Source: Pseudomonas sp. B6002 (GTDB taxonomy: Bacteria; Pseudomonadota; Gammaproteobacteria; Pseudomonadales; Pseudomonadaceae). Taken from it: a DNA stretch of 64,000 bases. The number at the start of each line of letters is the position of its first letter. Position 1 is the first letter of the stretch. Where the stretch lies: the NCBI RefSeq assembly GCF_013385985.1, contig NZ_JACAOY010000002.1, positions 62,001-126,000 of the forward strand, given 5' to 3'. A program made the position numbers and the translations under genes. Shown one piece after another: positions 46,401 to 54,604 of this stretch. Under the pieces are notes generated by a model that saw only the letters and a list, made by a program, of their open reading frames with translations, was not told the origin of the DNA and ran no database searches.

Positions 46401-47837
46401 AACCTCGACGGCCAGGTCGTCAGCGACTTTGAGCGTGACCGCCTGCACCGCGAAGTACTGCGCACCCAGGGCCAACTCACCACCCGCAGCGAATACGACC
46501 GTAGTGGCCGCCTGCGTTCGCGCCAACGCCGCTTGGCAAGTCAGCCATCGTTGATGCCGGCGGCTGCGCAAAAGCAGTTCGAATACGATCCCGCCGACAA
46601 CCTGATCGGCAAACTCGACCAACAACCCGCCGCACAGCACCGCCAACTGCTGCACTACGACGCCACCGGCCGCATCATCGCCAGCCAAGACAGCCTGCAC
46701 GGCCAGCGCGAAACCTTCGCCTACGACGCCGCCGCCAACCTGCTGGACGGCCCGCAGGCGGGTGCCGGGTTGGTGGTGCATAACAAGTTGCTGACCTATC
46801 AGGACAAGCGTTATTGCTACGATGCGTTTGGGCGGATGATCGAAAAACGCAGCGCCAAACGGGGCGTGCAGCGGTTTGCCTACGATGCTGAAAGCCGCTT
46901 GATTGAAGTGCGTAACGATGACGGCAGCGTCGTGCGAATGGCCTACGACCCGCTGGGCCGACGCATCGAAAAAACCCAGCATGGCAGTGACGGGTATCCG
47001 CTGGGAGGAACGCAGTTTGTGTGGGATGGACTGCGGTTGTTGCAGGAGCATAAACACAGCCAGACCAGCCTCTTTGTTTACGACGATGACGGCTATGAAC
47101 TGCTGGCCCGCGTCGATGGCATGGGCCCGTTGCAGAAGATTCGTTACTACCACAACGATCTAAATGGGTTGCCGGAACAACTGACCGAGGCCGATGGGCA
47201 CAGCGTCTGGCAGGCGACTTACCGTGTGTGGGGCAACACGCTGGAGGAGGTGCGCGAGCCTTATTACATTGAAGAGCAGAATCTGCGGTTCCAGGGGCAG
47301 TATCTGGATCGGGAGACGGGGCTGCATTTCAATACGTTCAGGTTTTATGATCCGGATGTGGGGCGGTTTACGACGCCGGATCCGATTGGGTTGCTGGGTG
47401 GCCTGAACCTCTACTCGTACGGTGCAAACCCTATTACCTGGCTGGATCCACTAGGCTGGACCCCAACGCCCCTAAACAAACCTGGTTTCTATGTTTACGG
47501 GCTCTACGCCCCCGGTGCTAAAACGCCTTACTACATCGGTCACACCGAGCAGGATCCTGCGGCGCGTGAAAGTCAGCACGACAGGTCCACGCGGCTTGGA
47601 AAAGGAGAGCTGCGTGTGTTGAAAGGTCAGGACGGCAAGATGACTTACTCTCAAGCCAAAGGTTACGAACAGGCCTACCGAGAGAAATACAAAACAAAAG
47701 GCAAATTCCCCGGCAACGTCATCGAACCCATCAATAAAAGCCGCACTGATGCACGGGGCAAAAGTCACTATAAAAACTACAGGGCTGCGGCCAAAGCGCT
47801 GGGCATCAAGCCGAGCAAAATCAAATCTTGTACCTAA
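43458..47837 (+). CDS. rhs: PAAR-Rhs effector with GIY-YIG-like nuclease tip
   Basis: A 1459-aa polymorphic toxin. The N-terminus has the pre-PAAR motif AARMGDALSHTS and two hydrophobic segments (about 27-75) for the Eag chaperone; a PAAR-type region (about 165-245); then Rhs/YD repeats (about 290-1290) forming a cocoon. The conserved end motif runs from YDPDVGRF to DPLGW (W1334), where the toxin is self-cleaved. The 125-residue tip has VYGLY (1346-1350), YYIGHT (1358-1363), R1370, H1374 and a glutamate in GYEQAY (E1404), the pattern of GIY-YIG nucleases; this is my reading by eye. The tip is more AT-rich than the rest, as for swapped tips. Confidence 0.9.
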   Translation: MSDALWAARMGDALSHTSMMADILGGVLEVAANIAITAVATAAVVAATGITVATGGLGCFLLGAVVGTIVGLAMSKTGADKGLTNLCDSFSNALFPPTVQANILTGSTDTLTNNLPAARAAGAISSHVAPAGTELEAPAPEPSYLDMAESFFSQMWRPTVATPAPGAVPKPLDLVTCMKHPPMPPQFLAEGSDKVTVNGQPAVRSGDRSTCDATVVSSGLISSNVTIGGGSVVVREIRSGKTPGVGLAVTALLMLKGGKGKFFSKLPCMLIGGATSMAVSSAMGAVANAAMGSSNPVHAATGAKVLGNAEELDFVLPGILPIDWQRFYNSRDERPRGMLGAGWSVPYEVCVEILPHSEGGETLIYTDEQGRPIDMGSIPLGGAVFSAGEGLAVRRHLNGQLLIESDDGLYRLLEPSANPSLLRLTQLGDRNDNRIYIDYDEAGHMVRLRDTFDLVQVELIRDQGQLARIERLYPDQRREVLVSYGFDAQGNLAEVRDATGQVQRRFAYDSGRRMVEHQLPTGLRCFYEWSLVEGLEWRVVRHWTDEGDAYQFDYDLQVGITRITDGLQRVSTRHWNTQHQIIRYSDNLDHTWLFEWNDERQLLSATDPLGGRFEYSYDEAGNLIGETDPLGRSDSTLWLEHWALPLVETDAAESSWQYRYDSRGNCIAETDPLGYVTRYRYDAHGQPVEIIDATGKSKKLRWNPFGQLVEHIDCSGYPTRFSYDERGYLQVITDALGERTQFSYDAQGRLLTTQLPDGRTEQYQRAVSGQLVGYTDPAGHTTLYQHNRRGLVSQRIDAHGRQVQFGYDSYGRLQALINENDERYRFAWDAGDRLVEQQDLDGSVKHYSYDPLDNVTAVTAVPAPYGNGLALVPETPPAPIVHRLERDAVGRLIAKTTDDGRTDYSYDAVDQLTAVTFTDSQGNVQTLGFAYDALGQLLCEQSSAGNLQHHYDELGNLIQTQLPDGRWLNRLYYGSGHLHQINLDGQVVSDFERDRLHREVLRTQGQLTTRSEYDRSGRLRSRQRRLASQPSLMPAAAQKQFEYDPADNLIGKLDQQPAAQHRQLLHYDATGRIIASQDSLHGQRETFAYDAAANLLDGPQAGAGLVVHNKLLTYQDKRYCYDAFGRMIEKRSAKRGVQRFAYDAESRLIEVRNDDGSVVRMAYDPLGRRIEKTQHGSDGYPLGGTQFVWDGLRLLQEHKHSQTSLFVYDDDGYELLARVDGMGPLQKIRYYHNDLNGLPEQLTEADGHSVWQATYRVWGNTLEEVREPYYIEEQNLRFQGQYLDRETGLHFNTFRFYDPDVGRFTTPDPIGLLGGLNLYSYGANPITWLDPLGWTPTPLNKPGFYVYGLYAPGAKTPYYIGHTEQDPAARESQHDRSTRLGKGELRVLKGQDGKMTYSQAKGYEQAYREKYKTKGKFPGNVIEPINKSRTDARGKSHYKNYRAAAKALGIKPSKIKSCT

Positions 47838-47850
47838 AAGAGGCTGCTGT

Positions 47851-48420
47851 ATGAAAACCCTCAAGGCACCCAAGCCGGGTGATCTTTTCTACATCCCAGC
47901 CCTCAACGCTTCAGATGAGCCTGGCTTTGTGATTGCACGCTATATCGAGATGATTCCTCCTGCGCTGGGACATCTGATTGAGGTTTTTGAGAAATTCTAT
48001 ACACAAATCCCAACCTCGATCAGCGAGGTGGACACCTCAAAACGTTTGTTTCGACCGATTTTCTGCAGCATGCGTTTTTCAGATCTCCCTCGCTGGAAGA
48101 TTCTTTTCAGTGACCCCGACTACACAAAATCCACCTCTGGTTATGACAGAATTCAATTCGCGTTTGAGTCAGAAATCTGGACCGGCGGCGTAAGCAAGCC
48201 CGCATCTGAGGAACAGTTGGTAAATATTGAACCCTCAATTTGCTGGCGTATGCATCACATAATTTTCAGAGTAATTGCCCATCTGCGTGGAGCGCTAACA
48301 GAGGACGAGGTCATGGACTATGAGCACACACCCGACGACTTACGCATTGATAGCGTTACCGCTTCAGAGCGCGTAAACAAGGCAGTCCGGAATACGCAAG
48401 AATTGTTTGACTCCAAATAA
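47851..48420 (+). CDS. Probable immunity protein for the Rhs tip (Imm26-like)
   Basis: A 189-aa protein placed 13 bp after the rhs stop, where the cognate immunity protein is always found. It opens MKTLKAPKPGDLFYIPALNA and continues FVIARYIEM, which resembles the G-D-x-F-x-I-P-L start of Imm26-type proteins; this match is by eye. The C-terminal third has a helix pair (WRMHHIIFRVIAHLRGALT). The ATG has GAGG 7 bp upstream. The gene is AT-rich with codon use unlike the T6SS core, as expected for a horizontally moved tip-immunity cassette. No signal peptide, so it should act on a cytoplasmic toxin. Confidence 0.7.
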   Translation: MKTLKAPKPGDLFYIPALNASDEPGFVIARYIEMIPPALGHLIEVFEKFYTQIPTSISEVDTSKRLFRPIFCSMRFSDLPRWKILFSDPDYTKSTSGYDRIQFAFESEIWTGGVSKPASEEQLVNIEPSICWRMHHIIFRVIAHLRGALTEDEVMDYEHTPDDLRIDSVTASERVNKAVRNTQELFDSK

Positions 48421-48516
48421 AAATAGACCGCTTACTCAACGATAAAGGCGATGGCGATAAAGGGGACGGGTCTATTTACTCCAAACAGGGACTATAAATA
48501 AATCTGACCCCTTTAT
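48421..48516. repeat. Small inverted-repeat element at the Rhs cassette junction
   Basis: Two 22-bp arms (48457-48478 and 48495-48516) are imperfect reverse complements (about 18 of 22); one contains AAAGGGGACGGGTCTATTT and the other AAATAAATCTGACCCCTTT. A third copy of the AAATAGACC end (48421-48429) faces the first arm. No ORF is present. It looks like a MITE-like or REP-like mobile hairpin. It ends exactly where Rhs homology resumes. Confidence 0.6.
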
Positions 48517-49029
48517 CTTTATGACCCCGATATCGGCAGATTCACTACAGAAGACCCGGTTGGATTGCTGGGCGGCATTAACCTCTATCAGTACACCACC
48601 AACCCTCTGGGCTGGAGTGACCCACTGGGCTGGTGCTCGACGAAGCTAGGCAAGAACATGGGGGCTCGCAAAGGTGACGGTATGGCCAACCATCACCTGA
48701 TACCCGAGGAGCTGATCAAACACAAAGAGTTCGGCAAAATGTTCTCCAGGCTGAAAAAGATAGGTTGGGACCCGGATGGCGCCTCCAACGGTGCTTTCCT
48801 GCCAGGATCAAAAGACCTTGCCGCCAAAACGCAGCTTCCTGGACATTGGTCGAACCATAACAAGTACACCGATGCTGTCAGGGACAGGCTCAGGGGCTTG
48901 AACAAACAACAAGTCGGGTTATCTGATATGGACCTCGCACTGGAAGTCTCGAACATCCAAAAATGGGCGAGCGGCGGGCTGCAGAATGGCCTCTTCAAAG
49001 CTGATGCAGTTACAGGACGACTTTTATGA
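48517..49029 (+). pseudogene. Displaced Rhs C-terminal tip with AHH-type nuclease domain
   Basis: The frame opens right after a stop codon and the inverted-repeat element and has no Rhs start. It begins LYDPDIGRFTTEDPVGLL and reaches DPLGW, matching the end of the Rhs core (about 36 codons), then a new tip of about 125 residues. The tip has MANHHLIPEELIKH, NGAFLPG and HWSNHNKYTDAV, the layout of AHH-type HNH/endonuclease VII nucleases. A free-standing nuclease could start at ATG 48658 or TTG 48565. It overlaps the next gene by 4 bp. It is best read as an orphan tip kept as a spare toxin cassette. Confidence 0.8.
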
Positions 49030-49652
49030 CCGGCGCCAGCGCTGATTTTTTCATCGTGAACTACCACACCAACGGGGCGGATGCGCCCAGCTTCTTTGAG
49101 TCGGACTGGACTCCTGGCGTCCCGGAGTTTCATTACCCTTCAGAAACACCGGATGAGAGTCAGTTTGCTAGCGCTTATAAAGTCAAAGCCAAGATCAAGG
49201 AGTTGAAAGCGGACCTCATGATTGAGGAGTTGCTGGCGACAGATGCCGTCTTGAACATCTGCGCAACGCTCGAAATTCCTCATATCACGCGTCAGGTCGA
49301 GATAGAGTTAAAAGGAAAAAAAACACCTGAAAAACGCTACAACCTTTTCGTTCCGACCGCCCGACTCAGCCTGCTTGATCTTGAGCATTCGGTATTCACC
49401 ATCGACCGCGACAAATACACCGGCAAACTCAAGACACCAGAAGAAAGTGATGTACCCGCTATCGTTTTTGAGTCCATCGAATCATTCAAGATAAAACCAG
49501 GCATTCATCAACACCTGTTTCTATGCACGGATATTAACGAAACGGTCTGTTCGGCTGAGTTCAAGGCGATGTTCGAATCCAAGGCGCTCTTTGGGCTAGC
49601 GTTCACACCGTTGGATGCCACTTATAAATTTGATCCTTGGGGGGAGTTGTAA
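49026..49652 (+). CDS. Probable immunity protein of the orphan tip (Imm11/DUF1629-like)
   Basis: A 208-aa protein whose ATG overlaps the orphan-tip stop (ATGA), so it is translationally coupled to the toxin fragment. The opening (SADFFIVNYHTNG) and the later FVPTARLSLLDLEHSVFTID and FLCTDINETVCSAEFKAMFE resemble the DUF1629/Imm11 group of immunity proteins; this match is by eye. AT-rich with unlike codon use, no signal peptide. It should neutralise the AHH-type nuclease if the tip is ever made, or protect against sister cells that carry it. Confidence 0.7.
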   Translation: MTGASADFFIVNYHTNGADAPSFFESDWTPGVPEFHYPSETPDESQFASAYKVKAKIKELKADLMIEELLATDAVLNICATLEIPHITRQVEIELKGKKTPEKRYNLFVPTARLSLLDLEHSVFTIDRDKYTGKLKTPEESDVPAIVFESIESFKIKPGIHQHLFLCTDINETVCSAEFKAMFESKALFGLAFTPLDATYKFDPWGEL

Positions 49653-49690
49653 CCGGGAGGTTACTACTGGCCTGACATTCTCCAGCCTAC

Positions 49691-49733
49691 AAAAAATGGG
49701 CACCCGACCCAGTCGGCGTGCCCATTCTTTTTA
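49691..49733. terminator. Bidirectional terminator between immunity gene and HU gene
   Basis: AATGGGCAC (49695-49703) pairs with GTGCCCATT (49718-49726), extended by CCGAC/GTCGG inside. A-run on the left and T-run (CTTTTT) on the right make it work for both strands: the rightward Rhs module and the leftward HU gene. Confidence 0.85.
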
Positions 49734-49765
49734 CCGCCCCGCCTCCCTTCGAGACGGTGTCGCTG

Positions 49766-50041
49766 TTACGGGTTGACGCTGTCTTTGAGCGACTTGCCCG
49801 GCTTGAACGCAACGGTGTTGCTGGCCTTGATCTTCACAGGCTCACCGGTTTGCGGGTTTTTGCCGGTGCGGGCGCCACGGTGGCGTTGCAGGAAGGTGCC
49901 GAAGCCAACCAGGGTGACGCTGTCCTTGCGATGCAGGGCGCCGGTGATTTCTTCGAGAACGGCGTTGAGTACACGGTTGGCCTGTTCTTTGGTGAGATCT
50001 GCTTTTTCAGCAATGGCGGCTGCGAGTTCTGGTTTACGCAT
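49766..50041 (-). CDS. hupA: HU family DNA-binding protein
   Basis: A 91-aa nucleoid protein (MRKPELAAAIAEKADLTKEQ) with the HU signature GFGTFLQRHRGARTGKNPQT and the DNA-minor-groove proline in the arm. It bends DNA and compacts the nucleoid. Pseudomonads have several HU genes; the copy next to rubredoxin reductase is named hupA in P. putida as far as I recall, so the symbol is tentative. Upstream (50042-50232) is a 190-bp gap that should hold its promoter. Confidence 0.93.
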   Translation of the reverse strand: MRKPELAAAIAEKADLTKEQANRVLNAVLEEITGALHRKDSVTLVGFGTFLQRHRGARTGKNPQTGEPVKIKASNTVAFKPGKSLKDSVNP

Positions 50042-50232
50042 AAGTGAAGCCTCTTTGACGGTTTTTTGTTGTTATGTCCGTGCTGCTCTCTGCTGGAGCA
50101 GCGCCCAAGGCGCCGCAGGCTCTACTCTGCGGCAGACGGGAGTGAGGATGGCATGCCCTCGCACGCTCCGCCAGTCTCGCGGCGACCTTTCTAGGGGTAA
50201 GACCGTGCTGATTCCGACAGAACGACAGGTAT

Positions 50233-51381
50233 TTACGCCAGCAACGGCGGAAGTTCTTTGTTCAGGGCCAGTTTTTCCATGACGGCGGTGCCGGTCAGCG
50301 CGTAACCCAACAGGCGCCCGCCTGCGTCGCGGCACAGGGCCTTGATGTCGGCGCCCTGGCCTTCAACGCTCCACACACCTTCGGTGCCCCGTGGCGGTGG
50401 CGAGACCACCAGCGGGCACACCGGCGTCTTCACGGTGACCGGCATCGGCCCATAGCTGACGGCCGTGGCGTTGCCGGCCAGGGTCTGGGCCAGCGCACGG
50501 GCGCAGCTCATCAGCGGCATCACGTACAGCAGGTTCAGGCCGTCGACCTCGGCGCAGTCGCCCAGGGCGTAGATATTGGCGTGGGAGGTCTTGAGGTGGC
50601 GGTCTACCGTGATCCCACGGTTGGTTTGCAGGCCTGCAGCGGCCGCCAGGTCGACTCGCGGGCGCAGGCCGATGGCCGAGACGACTAGGTCGCAGTGCAC
50701 CACTGCGCCGTCGGACAGGTGCGCTTCCAGGCCGTCCGCCGTGCGCTGCAAGCGGTTGAGTACAGGGCCCAGGTGGAAGCGCGCGCCGAGGCCTTCGAGC
50801 CCGGCCTGGACGGCAGCGGCGGCCGCCGGGTGCAGCAGGGTCGGCATGACTTGCTCGCACGGTGCCACCAGGTCGATTTCGTAGCCGCCGAGGATCAGGT
50901 CATTGGCAAACTCGCAGCCGATCAGGCCGGCGCCGAGCAGCAACACGCGGCGTTTGCCCGCAGCCGCCGCGCGAAAACGCGCATAGTCTTCGAGGTCGTT
51001 GATCGGGAAAATCAGCTCGGCGGCGTCACCTTCGACCGGTACGCGCACGGTCTCGGCGCCCCAGGCCAAGACCAGGTCGCGGTAGGCCACCGCTTCCTCG
51101 CCGATCCACAGGCGCTTGTGGCCGGGGTCGATGCCGCTGACGCGGGTGTGGGTGCGCACTTCGGCCTTGAGTTGCTCGGCCATCGCGCCGGGTTCAGCCA
51201 TGCTCAGGCCATCGGCTTCCTTGTTCTTGCCAAAGCCGGTGGAGAGCATGGGCTTGGAGTAGGAGCGCCCGTCATCCGCGGTGATCAGCAGCAATGGGGT
51301 CTCGCTGTCGAGCTTGCGAAACTCCCGGGCCACGTTGTAACCGGCCAATCCTGTGCCGATGATCACGACAGGTGCGTTCAT
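50233..51381 (-). CDS. rubB: Rubredoxin-NAD(+) reductase
   Basis: A 382-aa FAD-dependent oxidoreductase. N-terminal dinucleotide motif [17 protein letters not shown], second GxGxxG in [16 protein letters not shown] (NADH site), and the FAD-closing [20 protein letters not shown]. It passes electrons from NADH to rubredoxin, supporting alkane hydroxylation or oxygen/ROS removal. The rubredoxin gene lies just upstream on the same strand, so they form one unit. Confidence 0.93.
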   Translation of the reverse strand: MNAPVVIIGTGLAGYNVAREFRKLDSETPLLLITADDGRSYSKPMLSTGFGKNKEADGLSMAEPGAMAEQLKAEVRTHTRVSGIDPGHKRLWIGEEAVAYRDLVLAWGAETVRVPVEGDAAELIFPINDLEDYARFRAAAAGKRRVLLLGAGLIGCEFANDLILGGYEIDLVAPCEQVMPTLLHPAAAAAVQAGLEGLGARFHLGPVLNRLQRTADGLEAHLSDGAVVHCDLVVSAIGLRPRVDLAAAAGLQTNRGITVDRHLKTSHANIYALGDCAEVDGLNLLYVMPLMSCARALAQTLAGNATAVSYGPMPVTVKTPVCPLVVSPPPRGTEGVWSVEGQGADIKALCRDAGGRLLGYALTGTAVMEKLALNKELPPLLA

Positions 51382-51417
51382 TCCTTTCTCCTTGTAGTAC
51401 GGTTCTTAAAATTCAGA

Positions 51418-51585
51418 TCAGCCGATTTCGATCATTTCGAAATCCATCTTGCCCACGCCGCAGTCCGGGCACAGCCAGTCTTCCGGGACGTCTTCCCAAC
51501 GGGTGCCAGGCAGGATTCCGTCATCTGGCCAACCGTCTTTCTCGTCATAGATCAGGCCGCAGACTACACATTGCCACTTCTTCAT
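51418..51585 (-). CDS. rubA: Rubredoxin
   Basis: A 55-aa iron protein ([20 protein letters not shown]) with both CxxCG knuckles: C6/C9 and C39/C42 (LCPDCG), which bind one Fe. The length is typical. It is the electron carrier for the reductase encoded 36 bp downstream. P. aeruginosa carries two tandem rubredoxin genes at this place as I recall; only one is seen here. The gene is too short for most ORF cut-offs but the four cysteines and fold pattern make it certain. Confidence 0.97.
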   Translation of the reverse strand: MKKWQCVVCGLIYDEKDGWPDDGILPGTRWEDVPEDWLCPDCGVGKMDFEMIEIG

Positions 51586-51781
51586 TTACTTGCTTCCTCA
51601 GGGTCCAGGCATCTTGGCCGACGGTCGATAGACCAACGTTGCCGTGCGGCTCAGGGCGTTTTGTACTGATCGGGGCCGGCAGATGCAAGCATGATCGACG
51701 CATGGGGCCGGTTCGGCCCGGCAAAAGTTCAAGACGCCATGGTAAGCTCGCCGCCTCTTTTGCTGCCAATACTGACTCACC

Positions 51782-52345
51782 GTGCCGCACTCAATCGCCC
51801 GTCCCGATGCTTGCCAATGGCTGACCCAGAGCCTTCTGAGCCCCTTGCCCACGCCCCTGACCCTCAATTGGCTGTTCAACGAAGACTCGCTGACGCGACG
51901 GCTGACGTGGCTGTCCAACGACGGTTTCAGCGTGACGCCGCTGTTCGAAGGCTGGCAGCCGCTGCGCGATGACGAGTGCGCGGCCCTGGGCCTGCCCGCG
52001 GCCACCATCGGCTGGGTGCGTGAGGTGTACCTGCGTGGGCACGGCCAGCCGTGGGTGTTCGCCCGCAGCGTGGCGTCGCGCGGTGCCTTGCAAGGCGACG
52101 GCCTGCACATGGACGAACTGGGCAGCCGTTCGCTGGGCGAGCTGCTGTTTTGCGATCAGGCGTTCACCCGCCAAGCCATTGAAGTGTGCCATTACCCAAG
52201 GGACTGGCTGCCTGCGGCGGACAAGGCTGAGGGGTTGTGGGGGCGCCGTTCGCGCTTCGACCGTGGGGCGCTGAGTGTGCTGGTGGCGGAAATCTTCTTG
52301 CCGAGTTTCTGGCACGCGCTGCACGACCACCCGGAGAACTGCTGA
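51782..52345 (+). CDS. ubiC: Chorismate lyase UbiC
   Basis: A 187-aa enzyme that splits chorismate into 4-hydroxybenzoate and pyruvate, the first step of ubiquinone synthesis. The fold markers [24 protein letters not shown] and the late [10 protein letters not shown] (conserved glutamate) are present. Start is a GTG. Its stop overlaps the ubiA start (TGATG), giving coupled translation with the next enzyme in the pathway. Confidence 0.94.
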   Translation: MPHSIARPDACQWLTQSLLSPLPTPLTLNWLFNEDSLTRRLTWLSNDGFSVTPLFEGWQPLRDDECAALGLPAATIGWVREVYLRGHGQPWVFARSVASRGALQGDGLHMDELGSRSLGELLFCDQAFTRQAIEVCHYPRDWLPAADKAEGLWGRRSRFDRGALSVLVAEIFLPSFWHALHDHPENC

Positions 52346-53235
52346 TGTATCAACGTGTGCTCAAGTCCTTGAACCACCTGAACCCCAGGGCCTGGGACTT
52401 CATTCAGCTGACCCGCATGGACAAGCCGATCGGCATCTACCTGCTGCTGTGGCCGACATTGTGGGCACTGTGGATTGCCGGCAAGGGCTCGCCTTCCCTG
52501 ATCAACATCGTGATTTTCGTGCTGGGTGTGGTGCTGACCCGCGCCGGTGGTTGCGTGATCAATGACTGGGCCGACCGCAAGGTCGATGGCCATGTAAAGC
52601 GCACCGAGCAACGCCCGCTGGTCAGCGGCAAGATCAGCTCAAAAGAGGCGCTGGTGTTTTTTGCAGTGCTGATGGGCATCAGTTTCCTGCTGGTATTGCT
52701 GACCAACGCCACCACCATCCTGCTGTCCCTGGGCGGCCTGGCCCTGGCGGCGAGCTACCCGTTCATGAAGCGCTACACCTATTACCCGCAAGTGGTGCTG
52801 GGTGCAGCGTTTTCCTGGGGCATGCCGATGGCGTTCACCGCAGAAACCGGCCACCTGCCGGCCACGGCGTGGCTTCTCTATATTGCCAACCTGCTGTGGA
52901 CGGTGGGCTACGACACCTATTACGCGATGACTGACCGTGACGACGACTTGAAGATCGGTGTGAAATCCACCGCCATTCTGTTCGGCGATGCCGACCGCGT
53001 GATCATCCTCACCTTGCAGGGGCTGTCGCTGGTGTGCCTGTTGCTGGCGGGGGCACGGTTCGAACTGGGAGGCTGGTTCCATTTGGGACTGTTGGCCGCA
53101 GCGGGCTGTTTTGCCTGGGAGTTCTGGTACACCCGGGACAAGGACCGCTTGAAGTGCTTCAAGGCGTTCCTGCATAACCATTGGGCTGGGTTGGCGATCT
53201 TTGTCGGGATTGTGGCGGACTACGCGTTTCGCTGA
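52345..53235 (+). CDS. ubiA: 4-hydroxybenzoate octaprenyltransferase UbiA
   Basis: A 296-aa polytopic membrane enzyme that prenylates 4-hydroxybenzoate. Both aspartate-rich sites are present: [15 protein letters not shown] (binds the prenyl diphosphate through Mg2+) and [17 protein letters not shown]. About eight or nine membrane helices are visible. I chose the ATG at 52345; upstream sequence in this frame is ubiC read out of frame. Convergent with the next gene across a REP pair. Confidence 0.97.
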   Translation: MYQRVLKSLNHLNPRAWDFIQLTRMDKPIGIYLLLWPTLWALWIAGKGSPSLINIVIFVLGVVLTRAGGCVINDWADRKVDGHVKRTEQRPLVSGKISSKEALVFFAVLMGISFLLVLLTNATTILLSLGGLALAASYPFMKRYTYYPQVVLGAAFSWGMPMAFTAETGHLPATAWLLYIANLLWTVGYDTYYAMTDRDDDLKIGVKSTAILFGDADRVIILTLQGLSLVCLLLAGARFELGGWFHLGLLAAAGCFAWEFWYTRDKDRLKCFKAFLHNHWAGLAIFVGIVADYAFR

Positions 53236-53261
53236 AGTTTCGTAGCGGCTGGTCTGGCGCC

Positions 53262-53332
53262 TTCGCGGGCAAGCCCGCTCCCACATTTGGAATGCATTCC
53301 CCTGTAGGAGCCGGCTTGCCGGCGATAGCGGT
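53262..53332. repeat. REP pair between ubiA and the small exported protein gene
   Basis: TCGCGGGCAAGCCCGCTCCC and CTGTAGGAGCCGGCTTGCCG face outward around a short spacer with the palindrome GGAATGCATTCC. The two units are of slightly different REP subtypes. It lies between convergent genes. Confidence 0.8.
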
Positions 53333-53335
53333 GTA

Positions 53336-53716
53336 TCAAGGTTTGGCGACTTTCCAGGCGCCGTCCATTTTGCCGTCACCGGTCATGTCCCCCGCCTTCT
53401 TGTCCATCACGAAGGTGTAGAGCGGCTTGCCGTCATAGGCCCATTGGCTTTTCTGATCATCGCGGGTGATCACCGTCCATTTGCCTGAAGACTTGTCAGT
53501 CGAGGCGGCCGTCAACGGTGGCCAGTTGGTCGCGCACTTGTCGTTGCACACCGACTTGCCGTCAGCATCCTTGGCGAAGGTATAGAGCGTCATGCCCTTG
53601 TGATCCACCAGCATCCCGTCTTTCGTCATCGCGGGGTCCGCCGCGAAGGCCAGCGTCGGCAGCGTCAACGCCGCCGTGACCAGCAGGGCTTTCCAGGAAA
53701 CACTGTTGATAGCCAT
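53336..53716 (-). CDS. Secreted YxFxxD-repeat protein (COG4315-like)
   Basis: A 126-aa protein with a signal peptide (ALLVTAALTLPTLAFAADP). The body holds two repeats of the pattern Y-T-F/Y-x-x-x-D (LYTFAKDADGKSVCNDKCAT and PLYTFVMDKKAGDMTGDGK), typical of the COG4315/DUF1311-neighbour family of unknown periplasmic proteins. Two cysteines (CNDKC) may bond. I chose the ATG at 53716, preceded on its strand by AAGGAAGG; a longer frame adds 33 residues without a start. It is divergent from phoB; the Pho box between them sits about 85 bp from its start. Confidence 0.85.
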   Translation of the reverse strand: MAINSVSWKALLVTAALTLPTLAFAADPAMTKDGMLVDHKGMTLYTFAKDADGKSVCNDKCATNWPPLTAASTDKSSGKWTVITRDDQKSQWAYDGKPLYTFVMDKKAGDMTGDGKMDGAWKVAKP

Positions 53717-53798
53717 CGGAACCTTCCTTTTGTGGTTGTAAGGATTCGGACCCAAAGCGTAGTCCAGAGAGGCGCGAATTGCCCAAGCGACTAAATTA

Positions 53799-53816
53799 CT
53801 GTCACACGACTGCAAT
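53799..53816 (+). promoter_or_regulatory. Pho box upstream of phoB
   Basis: CTGTCAC (53799-53805), four bases ACGA, and CTGCAAT (53810-53816) match the 7-4-7 PhoB target (consensus CTGTCAT-N4-CTGTCAT). It lies 54 bp before the phoB start with a -10-like TATCTA about 10 bp downstream, as expected for PhoB autoregulation. Confidence 0.75.
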
Positions 53817-53869
53817 AATTCCGTTATCTAATGCGGCGCAAGACAGTTAAATGACAAGAGGATTTAGGC

Positions 53870-54559
53870 ATGGTTGGCAGGAGCATTCTGATCGTTGACG
53901 ACGAAGCGCCCATTCGCGAGATGATCGCCGTTGCGTTGGAAATGGCCGGCTATGACTGCCTGGAGGCGGAGAACTCCCAGCAGGCCCATGCCATTATCGT
54001 CGACCGCAAGCCGGACCTGATCCTGCTGGACTGGATGCTGCCCGGCACCTCCGGCATCGAGCTGGCCCGTCGCCTCAAGCGTGACGAGCTGACCGGGGAC
54101 ATCCCGATCATCATGCTCACCGCCAAGGGCGAAGAGGACAACAAGATCCAGGGCCTGGAAGTGGGCGCCGATGACTACATCACCAAACCTTTTTCCCCAC
54201 GTGAGCTGGTCGCGCGTCTGAAGGCCGTATTGCGCCGCGCTGGCCCGACCGACGGTGAAGCACCAATCGAAGTCGACGGCCTGATCCTGGACCCGATCAG
54301 CCACCGCGTGACCATCGACGGCAAGCCGGCCGAGATGGGCCCGACCGAATACCGCCTGCTGCAATTTTTCATGACCCACCAGGAACGCGCCTACACCCGT
54401 GGCCAACTGCTGGACCAGGTCTGGGGCGGCAACGTGTACGTGGAAGAACGCACCGTGGACGTGCACATCCGTCGCCTGCGCAAAGCCTTGGGCGATGCCT
54501 ACGAGAATCTGGTACAAACCGTGCGCGGCACTGGCTATCGCTTTTCTACCAAAGGCTGA
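53870..54559 (+). CDS. phoB: Phosphate-response regulator PhoB
   Basis: A 229-aa OmpR-class regulator. Receiver domain about 3-120 with D10/D11, phospho-acceptor D54 ([10 protein letters not shown]) and K105 region; C-terminal winged helix (about 130-229; [20 protein letters not shown]). When phosphorylated by PhoR in low phosphate it activates the Pho regulon, including pst and its own operon through the Pho box upstream. phoR follows 45 bp downstream. Confidence 0.98.
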   Translation: MVGRSILIVDDEAPIREMIAVALEMAGYDCLEAENSQQAHAIIVDRKPDLILLDWMLPGTSGIELARRLKRDELTGDIPIIMLTAKGEEDNKIQGLEVGADDYITKPFSPRELVARLKAVLRRAGPTDGEAPIEVDGLILDPISHRVTIDGKPAEMGPTEYRLLQFFMTHQERAYTRGQLLDQVWGGNVYVEERTVDVHIRRLRKALGDAYENLVQTVRGTGYRFSTKG

Positions 54560-54604
54560 GCCAGCCCTTTCCTTCCTTAACAGCTGACAAGGACGCATGT
54601 TTAA

